Positions 1 through 10,499 of a stretch of DNA of 28,594 nucleotides are shown here, one piece after another. The notes beneath the pieces were generated by a model. It did not search any database, had not been told where the DNA came from, and worked only from the letters and a program-made list of their open reading frames with translations. A program made the position numbers and the translations under genes. Every line of letters starts with the position of its first letter. Position 1 is the stretch's first letter. Source of the stretch: Mesostigma viride (taxonomy: Eukaryota > Streptophyta > Mesostigmatophyceae > Mesostigmatales > Mesostigmataceae); assembly GCA_009746045.1 (NCBI GenBank), contig RPFO01000136.1, positions 1 to 28,594 of the forward strand, in the 5' to 3' direction.

Positions 1-606
1 TTCCCTTTCCCTTCCCTTCCCTTCCCTTCCCTTCCCTTCCCTTCCCTTCCCTTTCCCTTCCCTTCCCTTCCCTTCCCTTCCCTTCCTCCCTTCCTTCCCT
101 TCCCTTCCCTTCCCTTCCCTTCCCTTCCCTTCCCTTCCCTTCCCCTTCCCTTCCCTTCCCTTCCCTTCCCTTCCCTTCCCTTCCCTTCCCTTCCCTTCCC
201 TTCCCTTCCCTTCCCTTCCCTTCCCTTCCCTTCCCTTCCCTTCCCTTCCCTTCCCTTCCCTTCCCTTCCCTTCCCTTCCCTTCCCTTCCCTTCCTTCCCT
301 TCCCTTCCCTTCCCTTCCCTTCCCTTCCCTTCCCTTCCCTTCCCTTCCTTCCCTTCCCTTCCCTTCCCTTCCCTTCCCTTCCCTTCCCTTCCCTTCCCTT
401 CCCTTCCCTTCCCTTCCCTTCCCTTCCCTTCCCTTCCCTTCCCTTCCCTTCCCTTCCCTTCCCTTCCCTTCCCTTCCCTTCCCTTCCCTTCCCTTCCCTT
501 CCCTTCCCTTCCCTTCCCTTCCCTTCCCTTCCCTTCCCTTCCCTTCCCTTCCCTTCCCTTCCCTTCCCTTCCCTTCCCTTCCCTTCCCTTCCCTTCCCTT
601 CCCTTC
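1..606. repeat. (CCCTT)n pentanucleotide satellite, cut by the window edge
   Basis: Almost pure CCCTT repeat with a few slips (for example near 50, 87, 141, 292 and 346). It starts before the window. The same motif in the opposite orientation forms the array at 10949-12060, so the two arrays bracket the visible ATG18 exons as an inverted pair. The minus strand reads AAGGG, which is G-rich enough for triplex or G-quadruplex structures (inference). Confidence 0.97.
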
Positions 607-1200
607 TATACCCCCTGCCACCACCACTCACATGCACCTGTGGCAGTGTTCCCTCACCCGCACGACTTATCCCACATACCCCATCCCCTCAACGCTCTCT
701 CACGAGGTCATGTGCACTTGTGGACGCGTTCCCCCATCCACAAGAACACTTGGAGACTCCTACTGGGCATCTTCCTGGGACTTCTGAGCCTAGGACTCGA
801 CTATGCTTTAGTGTCCACCCATCCACGAACCACGATGGCCCAATAAACATCCCCAAGAGACCTTCCTCTAGAAACGTCTGCCATTAACCTTACCCCCCCC
901 CCCCCCCCCCCCCCCCCCCAGAAACCATTTCCCAGAAAACCTCCCCCCAAACAACGCTCTTCTAAGAAGTTGTTAACGCACTAGCCAAGCTATTTAATAA
1001 CACATTTTGTTGACGCAGGGTTGACACATCGGGCTTGCGCAAGTATGTTTTTTTCACCCTGCATTAACAAAATGTGTTACGAAATAGACTAGCTATTTTT
1101 TAACAAAAGGTTACCCCAAAACTTCCCCCATCACTCATTTGCAGAGCTTCCAAGAAACTTCCCCCACGAAATTCTCCATGTAATCATTCCCATCACTCAC
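607..1200. other. Non-coding stretch, probably ATG18 intron
   Basis: No convincing coding sequence. It contains a run of 27 C (893-919) and the inverted repeat at 969-1110. In the orientation of ATG18 it lies downstream of the exon ending at 1201, so it is most simply intron leading to an exon beyond the left edge. Confidence 0.6.
969..1110. repeat. MITE-like inverted repeat
   Basis: The arms 989-1021 and 1056-1093 pair over about 33 bp; both include TAACACATTTTGTT followed by a GCAGGGT end, and pairing continues more weakly outwards to about 969 and 1110. The loop is about 34 bp. No open reading frame lies inside. A miniature inverted-repeat element is the likeliest reading, but no target-site duplication was identified. 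Confidence 0.65.
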
Positions 1201-1346
1201 GTGCACTCGGCGCAGCTGTCCAGCTTGAACACATGGACGGTGCCTGAGGAGCTCAGCGCGCTGAGCAGGCGAGGGCACACGCCCTCGGGGCCAAACGCCA
1301 GCGAGTAGACCTGTGCCGGGTGGTAGCCGCGGCGGAAGGTGTATGC
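1201..1346 (-). CDS. ATG18: ATG18 exon with the FRRG lipid-binding motif
   Basis: 146 nt, 48 codons plus 2 nt. It opens with AYTFRRG, the signature PROPPIN loop whose two arginines bind phosphoinositide head groups. It then reads VYSLAFGPEG and SSSGTVHVFKL, matching the blade that follows FRRG in the family. The acceptor is CCGCAG just above 1346 and the donor is GTGAGT (1200-1195). It joins in phase 0 to the exon at 2642-2761 and leaves with two bases of a codon. An array of 46-bp repeats starts only about 22 bp from the acceptor. The next exon is outside the window. Confidence 0.88.
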
Positions 1347-1368
1347 CTGCGGCACCGGGAGATGCGTA

Positions 1369-1782
1369 ATATGATACAATAAATGCATCGAGTGAGACAA
1401 CATGCTTGCTTACTATATGATACAATAAATGCATCGAGTGAGACAACATGCTTGCTTACTATATGATACAATAAATGCATCGAGTGAGACAACATGCTTG
1501 CTTACTATATGATACAATAAATGCATCGAGTGAGACAACATGCTTGCTTACTATATGATACAATAAATGCATCGAGTGAGGCAACATGCTTGCTTACTAT
1601 ATGATACAATAAATGCATCGAGTGAGACAACATGCTTGCTTACTATATGATACAATAAATGCATCGAGTGAGACAACATGCTTGCTTACTATATGATACA
1701 ATAAATGCGTCTCGTGAGACAACATGCTTGCTTACTATATGATACAATAAATGCGTCTCGTGAGACAACATGCTTGCTTACT
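1369..1782. repeat. 46-bp tandem repeat, 9 copies
   Basis: The unit contains ATGATACAATAAATGC, then ATCGAGTGAGACAACATG, then CTTGCTTACT. Period is 46 bp (landmark at 1381, 1427, 1473, 1519, 1565, 1611, 1657, 1703, 1749). Copies are almost identical; the last two carry GCGTCTCG for GCATCGAG, and one at about 1580 has GGC for GAC. It lies in the intron next to the splice acceptor of the FRRG exon. Confidence 0.95.
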
Positions 1783-2641
1783 GACACGCCACCTCTGCAC
1801 GCCTGCGGCAGCGCGTGCACACAGACCCTGGCACACGCAACGCATCCCTACACGGTGTTCGGTCAGTAATACGTGATATGGTACGTATAGGACGCGTTCG
1901 CATCTTCGTAAGATACATGGAATGCATACTGCACTTGCAGAATGATATAATAATTCTTGTTTTGTTTACTTGCAAGCTGCCTCGACCCGCATGGGGCACC
2001 ATGCACACAGACGTGGCGCATGCATCCCAACTGACCAACTCCCATCCCTGGAACGCCTTTCATCGCTGATACCAAGCATAACACGCATTCGTCTACTTTC
2101 TAAATCTATTATGAATTCTTGTGCTAATGCAATGGTGCGATTCGCCCATGGCACCGCGCGCGCACCTATCTGGGCAGGACATCTGCAGCCACCCAGCATG
2201 AATGGACGAAGGATTTGTCCTCCTATCTGGGCAGGACATCTGCAGCCACCCAGCGTGAATGGACTAAAGATTTTTCCTCCTAAAGCCAACCATGATATGT
2301 ACAAATCCATGAGACAACCAGCGCAGGACAGAAATCTTGAGAATCTGGACCAAGGTACGGACATATGACCATATCTGTGTCTATATCAAACAGGTATACC
2401 ACGATAGGTACAGATGACCACAGATGACCATATCTGTGTCTAAATCAAACAGGCATACCATGATAGGTACAGATGACCATGTCTGTGTCTACATCAGACA
2501 GGGCCGTGCACTCGCCCACCCATGCAGCACGTGTGCACCACTCGTGCACACATGCACCCTTCGGTAGGCAAGAACTGGAAAAAAGTGCATCGCAGCTCCA
2601 CACAGCTCCAGCTCCCCACCCGACCATCCACCCTGGCTGAC
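1783..2641. other. ATG18 intron with short duplications
   Basis: No gene recognised. It holds a 57-bp direct duplication (2165-2278, landmark CCTATCTGGGCAGGACATC) and about 2.5 degenerate copies of a 50-60-bp unit at 2364-2504 (landmark CAGATGACCATATCTGTGTC). The rest shows nothing recognisable. Confidence 0.6.
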
Positions 2642-2761
2642 CTTGGTGGCCTGGGGCAGGCTGTGCACGCGCACGACGGTGCCCTTCTCAGACGCGGATG
2701 CCAGCAGGGACCCGTCGCGGCTGAAGGCCAGCGCGATCACCGGTGAGTTGTGCGCCTGGAT
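2642..2761 (-). CDS. ATG18: ATG18 exon, IQAH blade
   Basis: Exactly 40 codons, phase 0 at both ends. It reads IQAHNSPVIALAFSRDG, LLASASEKGTVVRVHSL and PQATK, the most conserved blade of PROPPINs just before FRRG. The acceptor is CCGCAG above 2761 and the donor GTCAGC at 2641-2636. The acceptor end of this exon is part of a 68-bp tandem repeat, so imperfect copies of the acceptor lie in the intron. One copy puts a TAG directly after its ATC codon; another would start TQAHL. Only this copy continues as a full blade. Confidence 0.9.
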
Positions 2762-2954
2762 CTGCGGGGCGCAGTTAGCCAAGCCAAGAACATAGTGATG
2801 GGAAGCACCTTGCTTGAGTGCGCCTAGATCTGCAGGGCGCAGTTAGCCAAGCCAAGAACATAGTGATGGGAAGCACCTTGCTTAAGTGCGCCTGGGTCTG
2901 CGGGGCGCTCGCGGCCACGACAAGAGATACAAATTTGGTAAGCATCTCTGAGAT
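2751..2954. repeat. 68-bp tandem repeat including an exon/intron junction
   Basis: The landmark TGCGCCT...ATCTGC lies at 2751, 2819 and 2887. The first copy overlaps the 5' end of the IQAH exon by 11 bp and its splice acceptor; the second is nearly identical and the third diverges after about 25 bp. Weakly similar units continue after the transposon-like insertion, at 4963-5330. Confidence 0.85.
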
Positions 2955-2963
2955 ATTAGTACC

Positions 2964-3541
2964 ATTCATACACCCGTTTGCTCACCATAGTCACCAGCAT
3001 CTTTGTTAAAACAATAAGTAGATGCATACAGACAGGTAGCGGTTACAGAACCGCTATTAAGAACTCCTTAGGCATGGCTCGCGATTACCCGCGCAGACCA
3101 GGCCACCAAAGAGGGTGGGTGAGTGGGACAAGAAAAAAGACCACAACAATGTCACTACGCCGCCAAAGTAGTCAAACTGCCCTAGCACGGGGCTGACATC
3201 AGCAACCGAGCTTAACTTAACACGCCAACCTGAGAATGTAGCGACACCTACCGTACCACAAAAACAACAACCAATCAAATACCCTTTCCGAAAGGTTCTA
3301 ATTATCATTCAACAAACCGGTTCAACAAACCCGGCCCTGTCAAACTTTAAGCATAAGATTGTTTCGAGATTGTAGCACAATAGGGCCACTGCCCCTACTA
3401 ACAATTCCAGGTCGCCAGCCATTAGCCAAATCCGGTTACATCTGCCAAACCCGCCCGGTTCAGCCGACCATCCAGGCGGCTCCCGTGAGCGGCCTTATTC
3501 CCCGCCTCACTTCGAGAAACTCTTTTCAAAGAAATCCGATT
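2964..3541. mobile_element. Transposon-like unit, internally deleted copy
   Basis: It begins ATTCATACACCCG and ends AAATCCGATT. It consists of a left block (2964-3090) identical to 3539-3665, a 37-bp spacer, and a right block (3128-3541) identical to 4549-4962. It is thus a short version (578 bp) of the 1,424-bp unit that follows directly. No transposase or reverse transcriptase is visible. The pair could also be read as a small retroelement with unequal terminal repeats. Confidence 0.6.
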
Positions 3542-4962
3542 CATACACCCGTTTGCTCACCATAGTCACCAGCATCTTTGTTAAAACAATAAGTAGATGC
3601 ATACAGACAGGTAGCGGTTACAGAACCGCTATTAAGAACTCCTTAGGCATGGCTCGCGATTACCCAACCTCCCCTTCCTGGCCCTCCGGTCCGCTAAAGA
3701 AGCACCATTTCCTTTCCCGTCAAAAGCTGTCCTGTCGCGATGGGCGCTCTCCGTTGCCAGAAAACAGATTTAATTCCCAGCGACTGTGAATGCACAAAAA
3801 TTCATGCACTGTCAATCGACACAGCTCGCATTTTTGACCCCACTCGGGGGCCCCCGCTGACCTCGTTGCCGACCTCTTCTCTGGTCCGCTAAGGGGTGCT
3901 GTCGCGGAACACAAAGTCAAAGCAAAAGCTGCTGACTGGCGCCGCTGATTCCAGCCGACGCCCAGTTTACAACTTTTTTGAAGAGCAACCAACCTAGTGC
4001 CGAGCACATAAACACTCCTTCCGTACAAAAAAGTGGAAATACCACTGATTACGAAATCAAGTTGGCTTTCAGCCCTTGCCTCCTGCGCCGAGGCTCCGTG
4101 TCCCACAACGGTGACTTAAATTTTTTACCCCCCCGAGCCGCGGCGGCCCTCAAGCCAAGCCCAACCCGGAATGCAAGCATTTCCAGGTACGAGACAACTC
4201 AAAGGCAGGCCAGCCTGCCGACAGCCCAACCCGAGGCGCAAGCATCCCCAGGTACGGAACCATCAAGCAAGCTAGCCCTTGCCCAACCCGGCCAGCTGGC
4301 CGTTTCTTTCAAACAAACCAGCCATTAAATAATGCATCAGCCCCCGCTTCGCATTTAAACCCCGATCACCCGGACATTAATTCCGGGCCAGTGGCAGCCA
4401 TGAATCCCAACCGCCTTAAGCAGCCAGGGATCATGGATGCCGGAAATTTGGTTAACAAATTTTAGCCCCGCACCCATGCTGAGCGCAAGGCTGGTGAGGC
4501 ACTTCTTGTACCGCCATAGCCTCAGCCGTCGGCGCTCAGCCAACGTTTACAAGAAAAAAGACCACAACAATGTCACTACGCCGCCAAAGTAGTCAAACTG
4601 CCCTAGCACGGGGCTGACATCAGCAACCGAGCTTAACTTAACACGCCAACCTGAGAATGTAGCGACACCTACCGTACCACAAAAACAACAACCAATCAAA
4701 TACCCTTTCCGAAAGGTTCTAATTATCATTCAACAAACCGGTTCAACAAACCCGGCCCTGTCAAACTTTAAGCATAAGATTGTTTCGAGATTGTAGCACA
4801 ATAGGGCCACTGCCCCTACTAACAATTCCAGGTCGCCAGCCATTAGCCAAATCCGGTTACATCTGCCAAACCCGCCCGGTTCAGCCGACCATCCAGGCGG
4901 CTCCCGTGAGCGGCCTTATTCCCCGCCTCACTTCGAGAAACTCTTTTCAAAGAAATCCGATT
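3539..4962. mobile_element. Transposon-like unit, longer copy in tandem
   Basis: Same ends as the preceding copy: 127 bp at the left (3539-3665) and 414 bp at the right (4549-4962) appear identical, separated by 883 bp of unique sequence (3666-4548). The two copies share the bases ATT at the junction. The unique part has no convincing protein; it holds degenerate direct repeats around 4160-4270 with GGTACG motifs. The near identity of the shared blocks implies a recent duplication or conversion. Confidence 0.6.
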
Positions 4963-5330
4963 TATGAACTGTATGATCTCGATGGTCTTGGAACACCCGC
5001 CGGATCAGCGAGCCACAGTCAACCAGGCAAACAGATAGAGATTGGTAACCAGCAAAAAGATAAACATACCCTATATGATCCCGATCGTCCCGATCATCTG
5101 AGCCATATTGATAGAGATGGTAAGCATTTTGCTAAAAACGCCTGGATATGGGGGGCATAATCGACCAGGGCAAAGAGATGGAAATGGAAAGCATCTTGCC
5201 AGGATGTGATCATGGATGATGGTAAGCATCATCCTGGATGTGATCCAGGCGTTCTGCTGTGCGGGGCACGACGGACCACGCAAAGAGATACGCGTATTGC
5301 TGAGGTAAACACCCGCGTGCGTGGGGCACA
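4963..5330. repeat. Degenerate continuation of the 68-bp repeat
   Basis: Stretches such as CCTGGATATGGGGGGCATAA (5142-5161) followed by AAAGAGATGGAAATGGAAAG resemble the 68-bp unit at 2751-2954. This suggests one repeat field split by the two transposon-like copies. Similarity is partial, judged by eye. Confidence 0.5.
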
Positions 5331-5474
5331 TGCGCCGAGAGGATCCAGCCCTCAAACGTTTTCACTCAATCACAGCACATCACTAGGGTCATCCCAGGTC
5401 TGTGGGCACCATCAACGACGCAAGGAGTAAGAGAAAAAAAAAGGGAAAAAAAAGAAGAAGAAACGGAAACAGAA

Positions 5475-5638
5475 AGGAGGAGGAGGAGGAGGAGGAGGAG
5501 GAGGAGGAGGAGGAGGAGGAGGAGGAGGAGGAGGAGGAGGAGGAGGAGGAGGAGGAGGAGGAGGAGGAGGAGGAGGAGGAGGAGGAGGAGGAGGAGGAGG
5601 AGGAGGAGGAGGAGGAGGAGGAGGAGGAGGAGGAGGAG
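5475..5638. repeat. (AGG)n trinucleotide repeat
   Basis: About 55 uninterrupted AGG/GAG units, preceded by an A- and G-rich stretch. It gives poly-Glu or poly-Ser reading frames, which are repeat artefacts. Intronic position in ATG18. Confidence 0.95.
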
Positions 5639-6147
5639 AAAAGAAAGAAATATGGGGGGAAAGGAGCTAAAAGCAATGTCGGTGGCTATGGAATCGTGGG
5701 TCTGACGGGCACAGGGAACGCACGCAACAGAGAGGCGGGTATTTTATAGTTCAAGAGATCCTGGGTCGGGTTTTGAGACAGACACGGGCGGCGGGTAGGC
5801 CCCAATTGGTTGTGGGCAACATCATAGATAAATATCTCCATGCGCCCTTCCCCTTCTGCTGGCCACGCAAAGGAGCTCGCACATGCGGAAGTACCGCGAC
5901 TGCCTTTAATGACCCCTGGCCACAACTGTGAGTGTGGGCTGTACACGAGTAAAACTATACATTCGCATATTATTTAAAAAATTATAGTAGAACTACTATT
6001 ACAATACATTATACCCGAAAGCTATACAATAGTATGTTGATACCAGTATGAAACAGGATGCCACCGTTGCCACGGCCGTGAACGCACATTGCTCGTGACG
6101 GACCACAAACGCCCTCCTTGTGTCCCGCGGCGCGACACTCACCGCCT
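5639..6147. other. ATG18 intron, nothing recognised
   Basis: AT-rich around 5950-6010, no repeats of note and no coding sequence that could be supported. Confidence 0.5.
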
Positions 6148-7060
6148 GCGCGCTCCCCTCTCCCCCACCCCACGGCGTGCGCGCTCCCCCCTCGCCTCTC
6201 CCCCACCCCACAGCGTGCGCGCTCCCCCCTCCCCTCTCCCCCACCCCACAGCATGCGCGCTCGGCCCTCCCCTCTCCCCCACCCCACGGCGTGCTCGCTC
6301 CCCCCTCCCCTCTCCCCCACCCCACGGCGTGCTCGCTCCCCCCTCCCCTCTCCCCCACTCCACAGCGTGCGCGCTCGGCCCTCCCCTCTCCCCCACCCCA
6401 CAGCATGCGTGCTCGGCCCTCCCCTCTCCCCCACCCCACGGCGTGCGCGCTCGGCCCTCCCCTCTCCCCCACACCACGGCATGCGCGCTCTCCTCTCCCC
6501 TCTCCCCAACCCCACAGCATGCGTGCTCGGCCCTCCCCTCTCCCCCACCCCACGGCGTGCGCGCTCGGCCCTCCCCTCTCCCCCACACCACGGCATGCGC
6601 GCTCTCCTCTCCCCTCTCCCCCACCCCACGGCGTGCGCGCTCGGCCCTCCCCTCTCCCCCACCCCACGGCGTGTGCGCTCGGCCCTCCCCTCTCCCCCAC
6701 ACCACGGCGTGCGCGCTCCCCCCTCCCCTCTCCCCCACCCCACGGCGTGCGCGCTCGGCCCTCCCCTCTCCCCCACCCCACGGCGTGCGCGCTCGGCCCT
6801 CCCCTCTCCCCCACCCCACGGCGTGCGCGCTCCCCCTCCCCTCTCCCCCACCCCACGGCGTGCGCGCTCGGCCCTCCGCTCTCCCCCACCCCACGGCGTG
6901 CGCGCTCGGCCCTCCGCTCTCCCCCACCCCACAGCGTGCGCGCTCGGCCCTCCCCTCTCCCCCACACCACGGCGTGCGCGCTCGGCCCTCCCCTCTCCCC
7001 CACCCCACGGCGTGCGCGCCCGGCCCTCCCCTCTCCCCCACCCCACAGCGTGTGCGCTCT
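6148..7060. repeat. 38-bp minisatellite, about 24 copies
   Basis: The unit contains GGCGTGCGCGCTCGG, then CCCTCCCCTCTCCCCCACCC. Period is 38-39 bp, checked at 6743, 6781 and 6819. Copies vary at a few positions (GCGTGC/GCATGC, TCGGCC/TCCCCC, CCCCAC/CACCAC). Because 38 is not a multiple of three and the unit has no stop codon in most frames, it creates 300-420-residue reading frames on both strands. These are not genes. Confidence 0.93.
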
Positions 7061-7351
7061 CCTTGTGTCCGTGAGGGACGTACGCGGCGAGGTTGGGTAC
7101 CAGGACAGGCTACCAACCTTGAGGGAGAAGGGTACCCTCCTTGGCCATATGATGCAGTCGTTGGCAACCAACATTTCTGCACGAGGTGCACTCAAAAGGC
7201 TTTTGAAGTACACCGCACGGCCGAGAGAAACCGACACAGGCGACAGGAAAACCGCCCACAGGCCCACCATGAGGCAGACTCATGGGCAGTTTTTGTGGGC
7301 GGCAGCCAGGGGGCGGCGGCCAGGGGCCCCTGTTCTTAAGACTAGCCCCAC

Positions 7352-7467
7352 CTGGCAGACGGTCTCCATGGTGATCGCATCGTAGATGAGCACGTGGCCT
7401 TTTGCCTCGCTGGCGGGCAGCGCGAGGAAGGAGCGCGGGTCGCAGATGGGGGAGAGCGCAACCAGGC
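7352..7467 (-). CDS. ATG18: ATG18 exon, LVALSP...HVLIYDAI
   Basis: 116 nt. It reads LVALSPICDPRSFLALPAS, then KGHVLIYDAITMETVCQ, matching the PROPPIN segment that usually reads CALSP...AYP...G.V.IFD and precedes the IQAH blade. The acceptor is CCTGCAG above 7467 and the donor GTGGGG (7351-7346). It takes one base of a glycine codon from the exon at 8685-8779 and ends in phase 0, as the next exon requires. A second, diverged copy lies at 10500-10589, out of order. That this copy is the used one follows from position and from its intact 3' half. Confidence 0.88.
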
Positions 7468-7644
7468 CTGCAGGGTGGCGGCACAAACGATGATGTGAGC
7501 GCAAAGTAATGAGGTCAGCGCAAGGAGGTGCCAAACATGACAAAATGTCAGCATAGGAAAATGCTAGGGAAGGGTGCAAGCGGAAGGCGACGATGCCGAC
7601 ATCAATAAAGAAGATGCCCAAATATTACCGTCATCCAGAGTTGT

Positions 7645-7811
7645 ATAAATATCAGCCGGAATCCTTTTGCCGCTCCGATCTAAGATTCTGGACCAATATT
7701 CACCCAGTGCTAGCTGCATAAACTTAGGTTACCAGCGAGTGGTTATTGCTGGGTAAATATTGGTGCAGAACCTTTGAAGCAAGCGGTGAAAGGATTCCGG
7801 CCAATATTTAT
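7645..7811. repeat. Imperfect inverted repeat, MITE-like
   Basis: The arms 7645-7707 and 7749-7811 are roughly three-quarters identical as reverse complements. Both carry ATAAATAT, GCCGGAATCCTTT and ACCAATATT, and end in ACCCAG. The loop is 41 bp. No coding capacity; the arm divergence suggests an old insertion in the ATG18 intron. Confidence 0.65.
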
Positions 7812-8684
7812 GACTGACTTCCAGTCCTACCATTAGCAAACAATGCCAGAACGTGAGGCAGCGAGCACATGGATGTTGGAAGCAGGCACACCGTGGTGGG
7901 GCTGGTCGGCGCTTGCGGCAAAACAAAGGTGTATAAAGGGAGGCAAAGAGGAATATAAACTCGATACAGAGGCGCAAAATAGGGATCCACTCTATCACAT
8001 ACTGAAGGTCGTAGTTGTAAATAGGTTGCATGTATTACACAAGAGCTATACTGCTGTCCTTGAAATCCTGATCGCCATTTCTCAGCAGCACTACCAACCA
8101 ACCAGAACAATTTCTCATGAACAGCAACACTCGTTCACTCATTTAACCCCTAGTTTCTGTGCAGGGGCCTGGACTAACCTTGAAGAAGGCCACACGGGGT
8201 GACAGCACCTCACTAGAATATTTTCACACAGGCTTTCAGGATCACTGCCTCTCAGACACTAGACCAGTCCAGCAGCTATGGCGCGCATGGCTGCCTGCTG
8301 ATGAAGTTGGCACTTCGCTATCAGACATGGGCACATCGTAAAGCAAGCCGAGCCCTACAGAACAGTCCAATTTGCGCATGTGTTCACTTTACTAGGAATA
8401 CTGCTACTAGTGTTACGGTGCCCTGCTGCACATGACAAGGGGAAAGAATCCTCAACTATACTGGGGCGTGCCCCAACGTAGCTAACTCTGAATACAGGGT
8501 TTCAACAAAGTTCCACAAGCACTGATCCATGTTAGAGCTCATACTACTATGTGAATTTCATACCTACTTACAAACTAATAGTAACTACACGGCTCTCTAC
8601 TGGTTTTGAATACTAGGAAACAACATGTTCTGCTACGTAGATTTCTTTGGGGCAGGTAACCTGGCACCAACGCCACGCACGCAC
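7812..8684. other. ATG18 intron, nothing recognised
   Basis: No repeat of note and no exon recognised on either strand. Confidence 0.5.
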
Positions 8685-8779
8685 CCTTGCTGTTTGGGAT
8701 GGTGTCGACGACGCTGACGACCGCCAGGTCACAGCGCAGGTCGTGCACGCTGGCCTTGTGCTCCATGACCACCACCAGG
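8685..8779 (-). CDS. ATG18: ATG18 exon, LVVVMEH...IPNSKG
   Basis: 95 nt. It completes the arginine of RMNRKR from the previous exon, then reads LVVVMEHKASVHDL and VVDTIPNSKG, matching the family pattern LVVVLE..IYIYDL...TI.T.PNPKG. The acceptor is GGCGCAG above 8779 and the donor GTGCGT (8684-8679). Phases agree with both neighbours. Short imperfect copies of the acceptor sequence follow at 8780-8935. The middle (RCDLAVVSV) is less conserved than the ends. Confidence 0.87.
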
Positions 8780-8935
8780 CTGCGCCAGGTGGCAGCAGCG
8801 CAGGGCACCGGTACAAGGTTGCGCCAGGTGGCACCAGGTGGCGGCAGCACGAGGCACCCGTATAACCGAGGTGGCATCAGCACAGGAGACCATAACCGGC
8901 CGTGCCAGGTGGAAGCAGCGCAACATACGCGTGGA
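8775..8935. repeat. Degenerate repeats of a splice-acceptor region
   Basis: Several copies of GCGCCAGGTGG followed by CAGCAGCGCAGG-like sequence (for example 8781, 8821, 8908). On the minus strand they read like the acceptor of the 8685-8779 exon and offer cryptic AG sites. Confidence 0.6.
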
Positions 8936-9213
8936 CGGTTGGGTGCCAGCGGGGCAGGCAGCCAGGGCGATAATTAGTGGGCACGGTGGCACGCGATCAC
9001 AGGCACGAGTTATGCGCACAAGCATGGGTACTTAGTACAACATCATACTTGGTGCAACATCATACTCAGCAGGTGTCCACTACCACAGGTAGACATCACC
9101 ACAGGTACATACAAACACAAGCACCCAGAAGCATGGCCACCCACAGCCACAGGCACGACAAGCAGGGGCAACCACAGTCAGGATCAACCCAATCTGATGG
9201 GCAACGCTGACAC

Positions 9214-9350
9214 TTGGATTTGGAGTGGGTGGGCAGGCGGGCGGGCGGACGGGCGGGTGGGCGGGCGGGCGGGCGGGCGGAGTGGTGGGTGTGGGTGGGT
9301 GTGGGTGGGTGGGTAGGTGGGTGGGTGGGTGGGTGGGCGGGGGGCTGGGA
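9214..9350 (+). repeat. G-rich repeat (GGGC/GGGT), potential G-quadruplex
   Basis: Runs of GCGGGCGG, then GTGGGTGG, with many GGG tracts spaced by one or two bases. Non-coding strand of the ATG18 intron. Quadruplex potential is inference. Confidence 0.85.
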
Positions 9351-9399
9351 ATGGGGTTGTTCAGGGGTGAATGGGGAGGAGTGGGTAAGGGACAGCAGA

Positions 9400-9924
9400 A
9401 TTCGAAGGGGGGGGGAAGCGCCAGGAGGAGGAATGTTCAGTTAGGCAGCAAGGCATGAAAACTTGTGAGTTGCTGCATGCCATGGGAGTTTACCTTCATA
9501 GACCAACATCCACAAAAAGCAGGCATGCTGTGCAGCACGACAGATATCATGACAATGACCGCTGCATCGACTGACGCCACAGTTGGTATATGCCATTATC
9601 CACGCAATCCATTTCGCAGGCGCAACGACCTGAGGCACTCTCCACCGGTTCCCACGAAACTCGATCTGCCCCCGCCGCAGTGCCGCGTTGTCGGCTGCAG
9701 CACAGCAGTAAGCAACGCTGCACCATGATGTGCAAATATGGGTAGAATGTCATACTCCTGTGCGTAGAACAGCAACGCTGCACCATGATATATGACATGG
9801 GAATATGGGCATGCGCAAGAGGCTATCGTGGCCGCCACTTCCGACTCCACCTAAGTTCCGTCTAGGTTTTCCAACCCCACCGTTGCCCGACCACATTCCA
9901 CATCGTTTCCCAATGCCCACCCAC
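9400..9924. other. ATG18 intron with a 67-bp duplication
   Basis: Two similar copies around 9712-9735 and 9770-9793 share AGCAACGCTGCACCATGAT. Otherwise nothing recognisable. Confidence 0.5.
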
Positions 9925-10034
9925 CGCTTGCGGTTCATCCGCACGGCAAGGATGGCCCAGAGGAAGGAGGCCTCCGCCAGGGTCTTGCCGGTGACAGTGT
10001 CCAGAAGTAGCAGCCGGCGGGGGGAGAGGGCCGG
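9925..10034 (-). CDS. ATG18: ATG18 exon, LSPRRL...AILAVRMNRKR
   Basis: 110 nt from the best AG acceptor (CGCCCAG above 10034). It reads PALSPRRLLLLDTVTGKTL, then AILAVRMNRKR, almost matching plant ATG18 (SLSPRRL...LNF.TSILAVRM...R). The donor is GTGGGT (9924-9919). It joins in phase to 8685-8779. The upstream boundary is uncertain. The family expects G-x-Q-P before this point and the genomic DNA does encode GAQP directly upstream (10035-10043), but no AG precedes it, and the phase from the exon at 10778-10844 does not match the CAG site. A missing base or an unusual acceptor could explain this. Confidence 0.85.
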
Positions 10035-10083
10035 CTGGGCGCCGCGGGCACAGAAAATTATGCACAGAAAATTATGGCGATTA

Positions 10084-10101
10084 CCCCCCCCCCCCCCCCC
10101 C
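10084..10101. repeat. Run of 18 C
   Basis: Homopolymer just upstream (in gene orientation) of the LSPRRL exon. Its length is likely to be unstable or misread. Confidence 0.95.
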
Positions 10102-10499
10102 ATGACCCCGCCGAGTAAAAGGGAACGGTGCGACAGTGGAAGCCACATGTCAAGCAAACACAAAGTGGGTCAGTTTGTACTTATGAAACCATGCAAGCAC
10201 GTCCTATATTTAGGTTGGGAAAAGAGCAACGGAGGTGGCAGATACATGGGCCCCCCAAGCAGTACAACATAAGCGCATGCAAACCCCCTTTTGCCTTGCG
10301 AAGCCATCGTAGTCATCACGGAGCATTCATTAATGAATAAGTTAATTAATCAATAATTTAAACACGCGCTCCCGTTAGGGAGTCGTGGAGCACAATAATA
10401 CAGAGTTGAAGTGCTTTTCATCCCTGTATGTTGCAGACCGCGGATCATAACCGCGGAGCATGACCAAAGGAGCATGACCAAAGGGGCATGACCGCTGAG

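Noticed and set aside
1369-1782. Possible CRISPR array (regular 46-bp repeats)
   Set aside because: The whole unit is repeated with no variable spacers, no cas genes, and the setting is a eukaryotic intron.
2964-4962. LTR retrotransposon with 414-bp terminal repeats
   Set aside because: The left 127-bp block is also duplicated, in the order left-right-left-right, which fits two tandem copies better; no primer-binding site, polypurine tract or polymerase was found.
5389-5749. Poly-Glu and poly-Ser proteins
   Set aside because: Translation of the AGG trinucleotide repeat.
5999-7385. Several 320-423-codon frames on both strands, rich in Pro, Arg, Ala and Gly
   Set aside because: Produced by a stop-free 38-bp minisatellite that cycles through all frames; no unique domain, and it lies inside an ATG18 intron.
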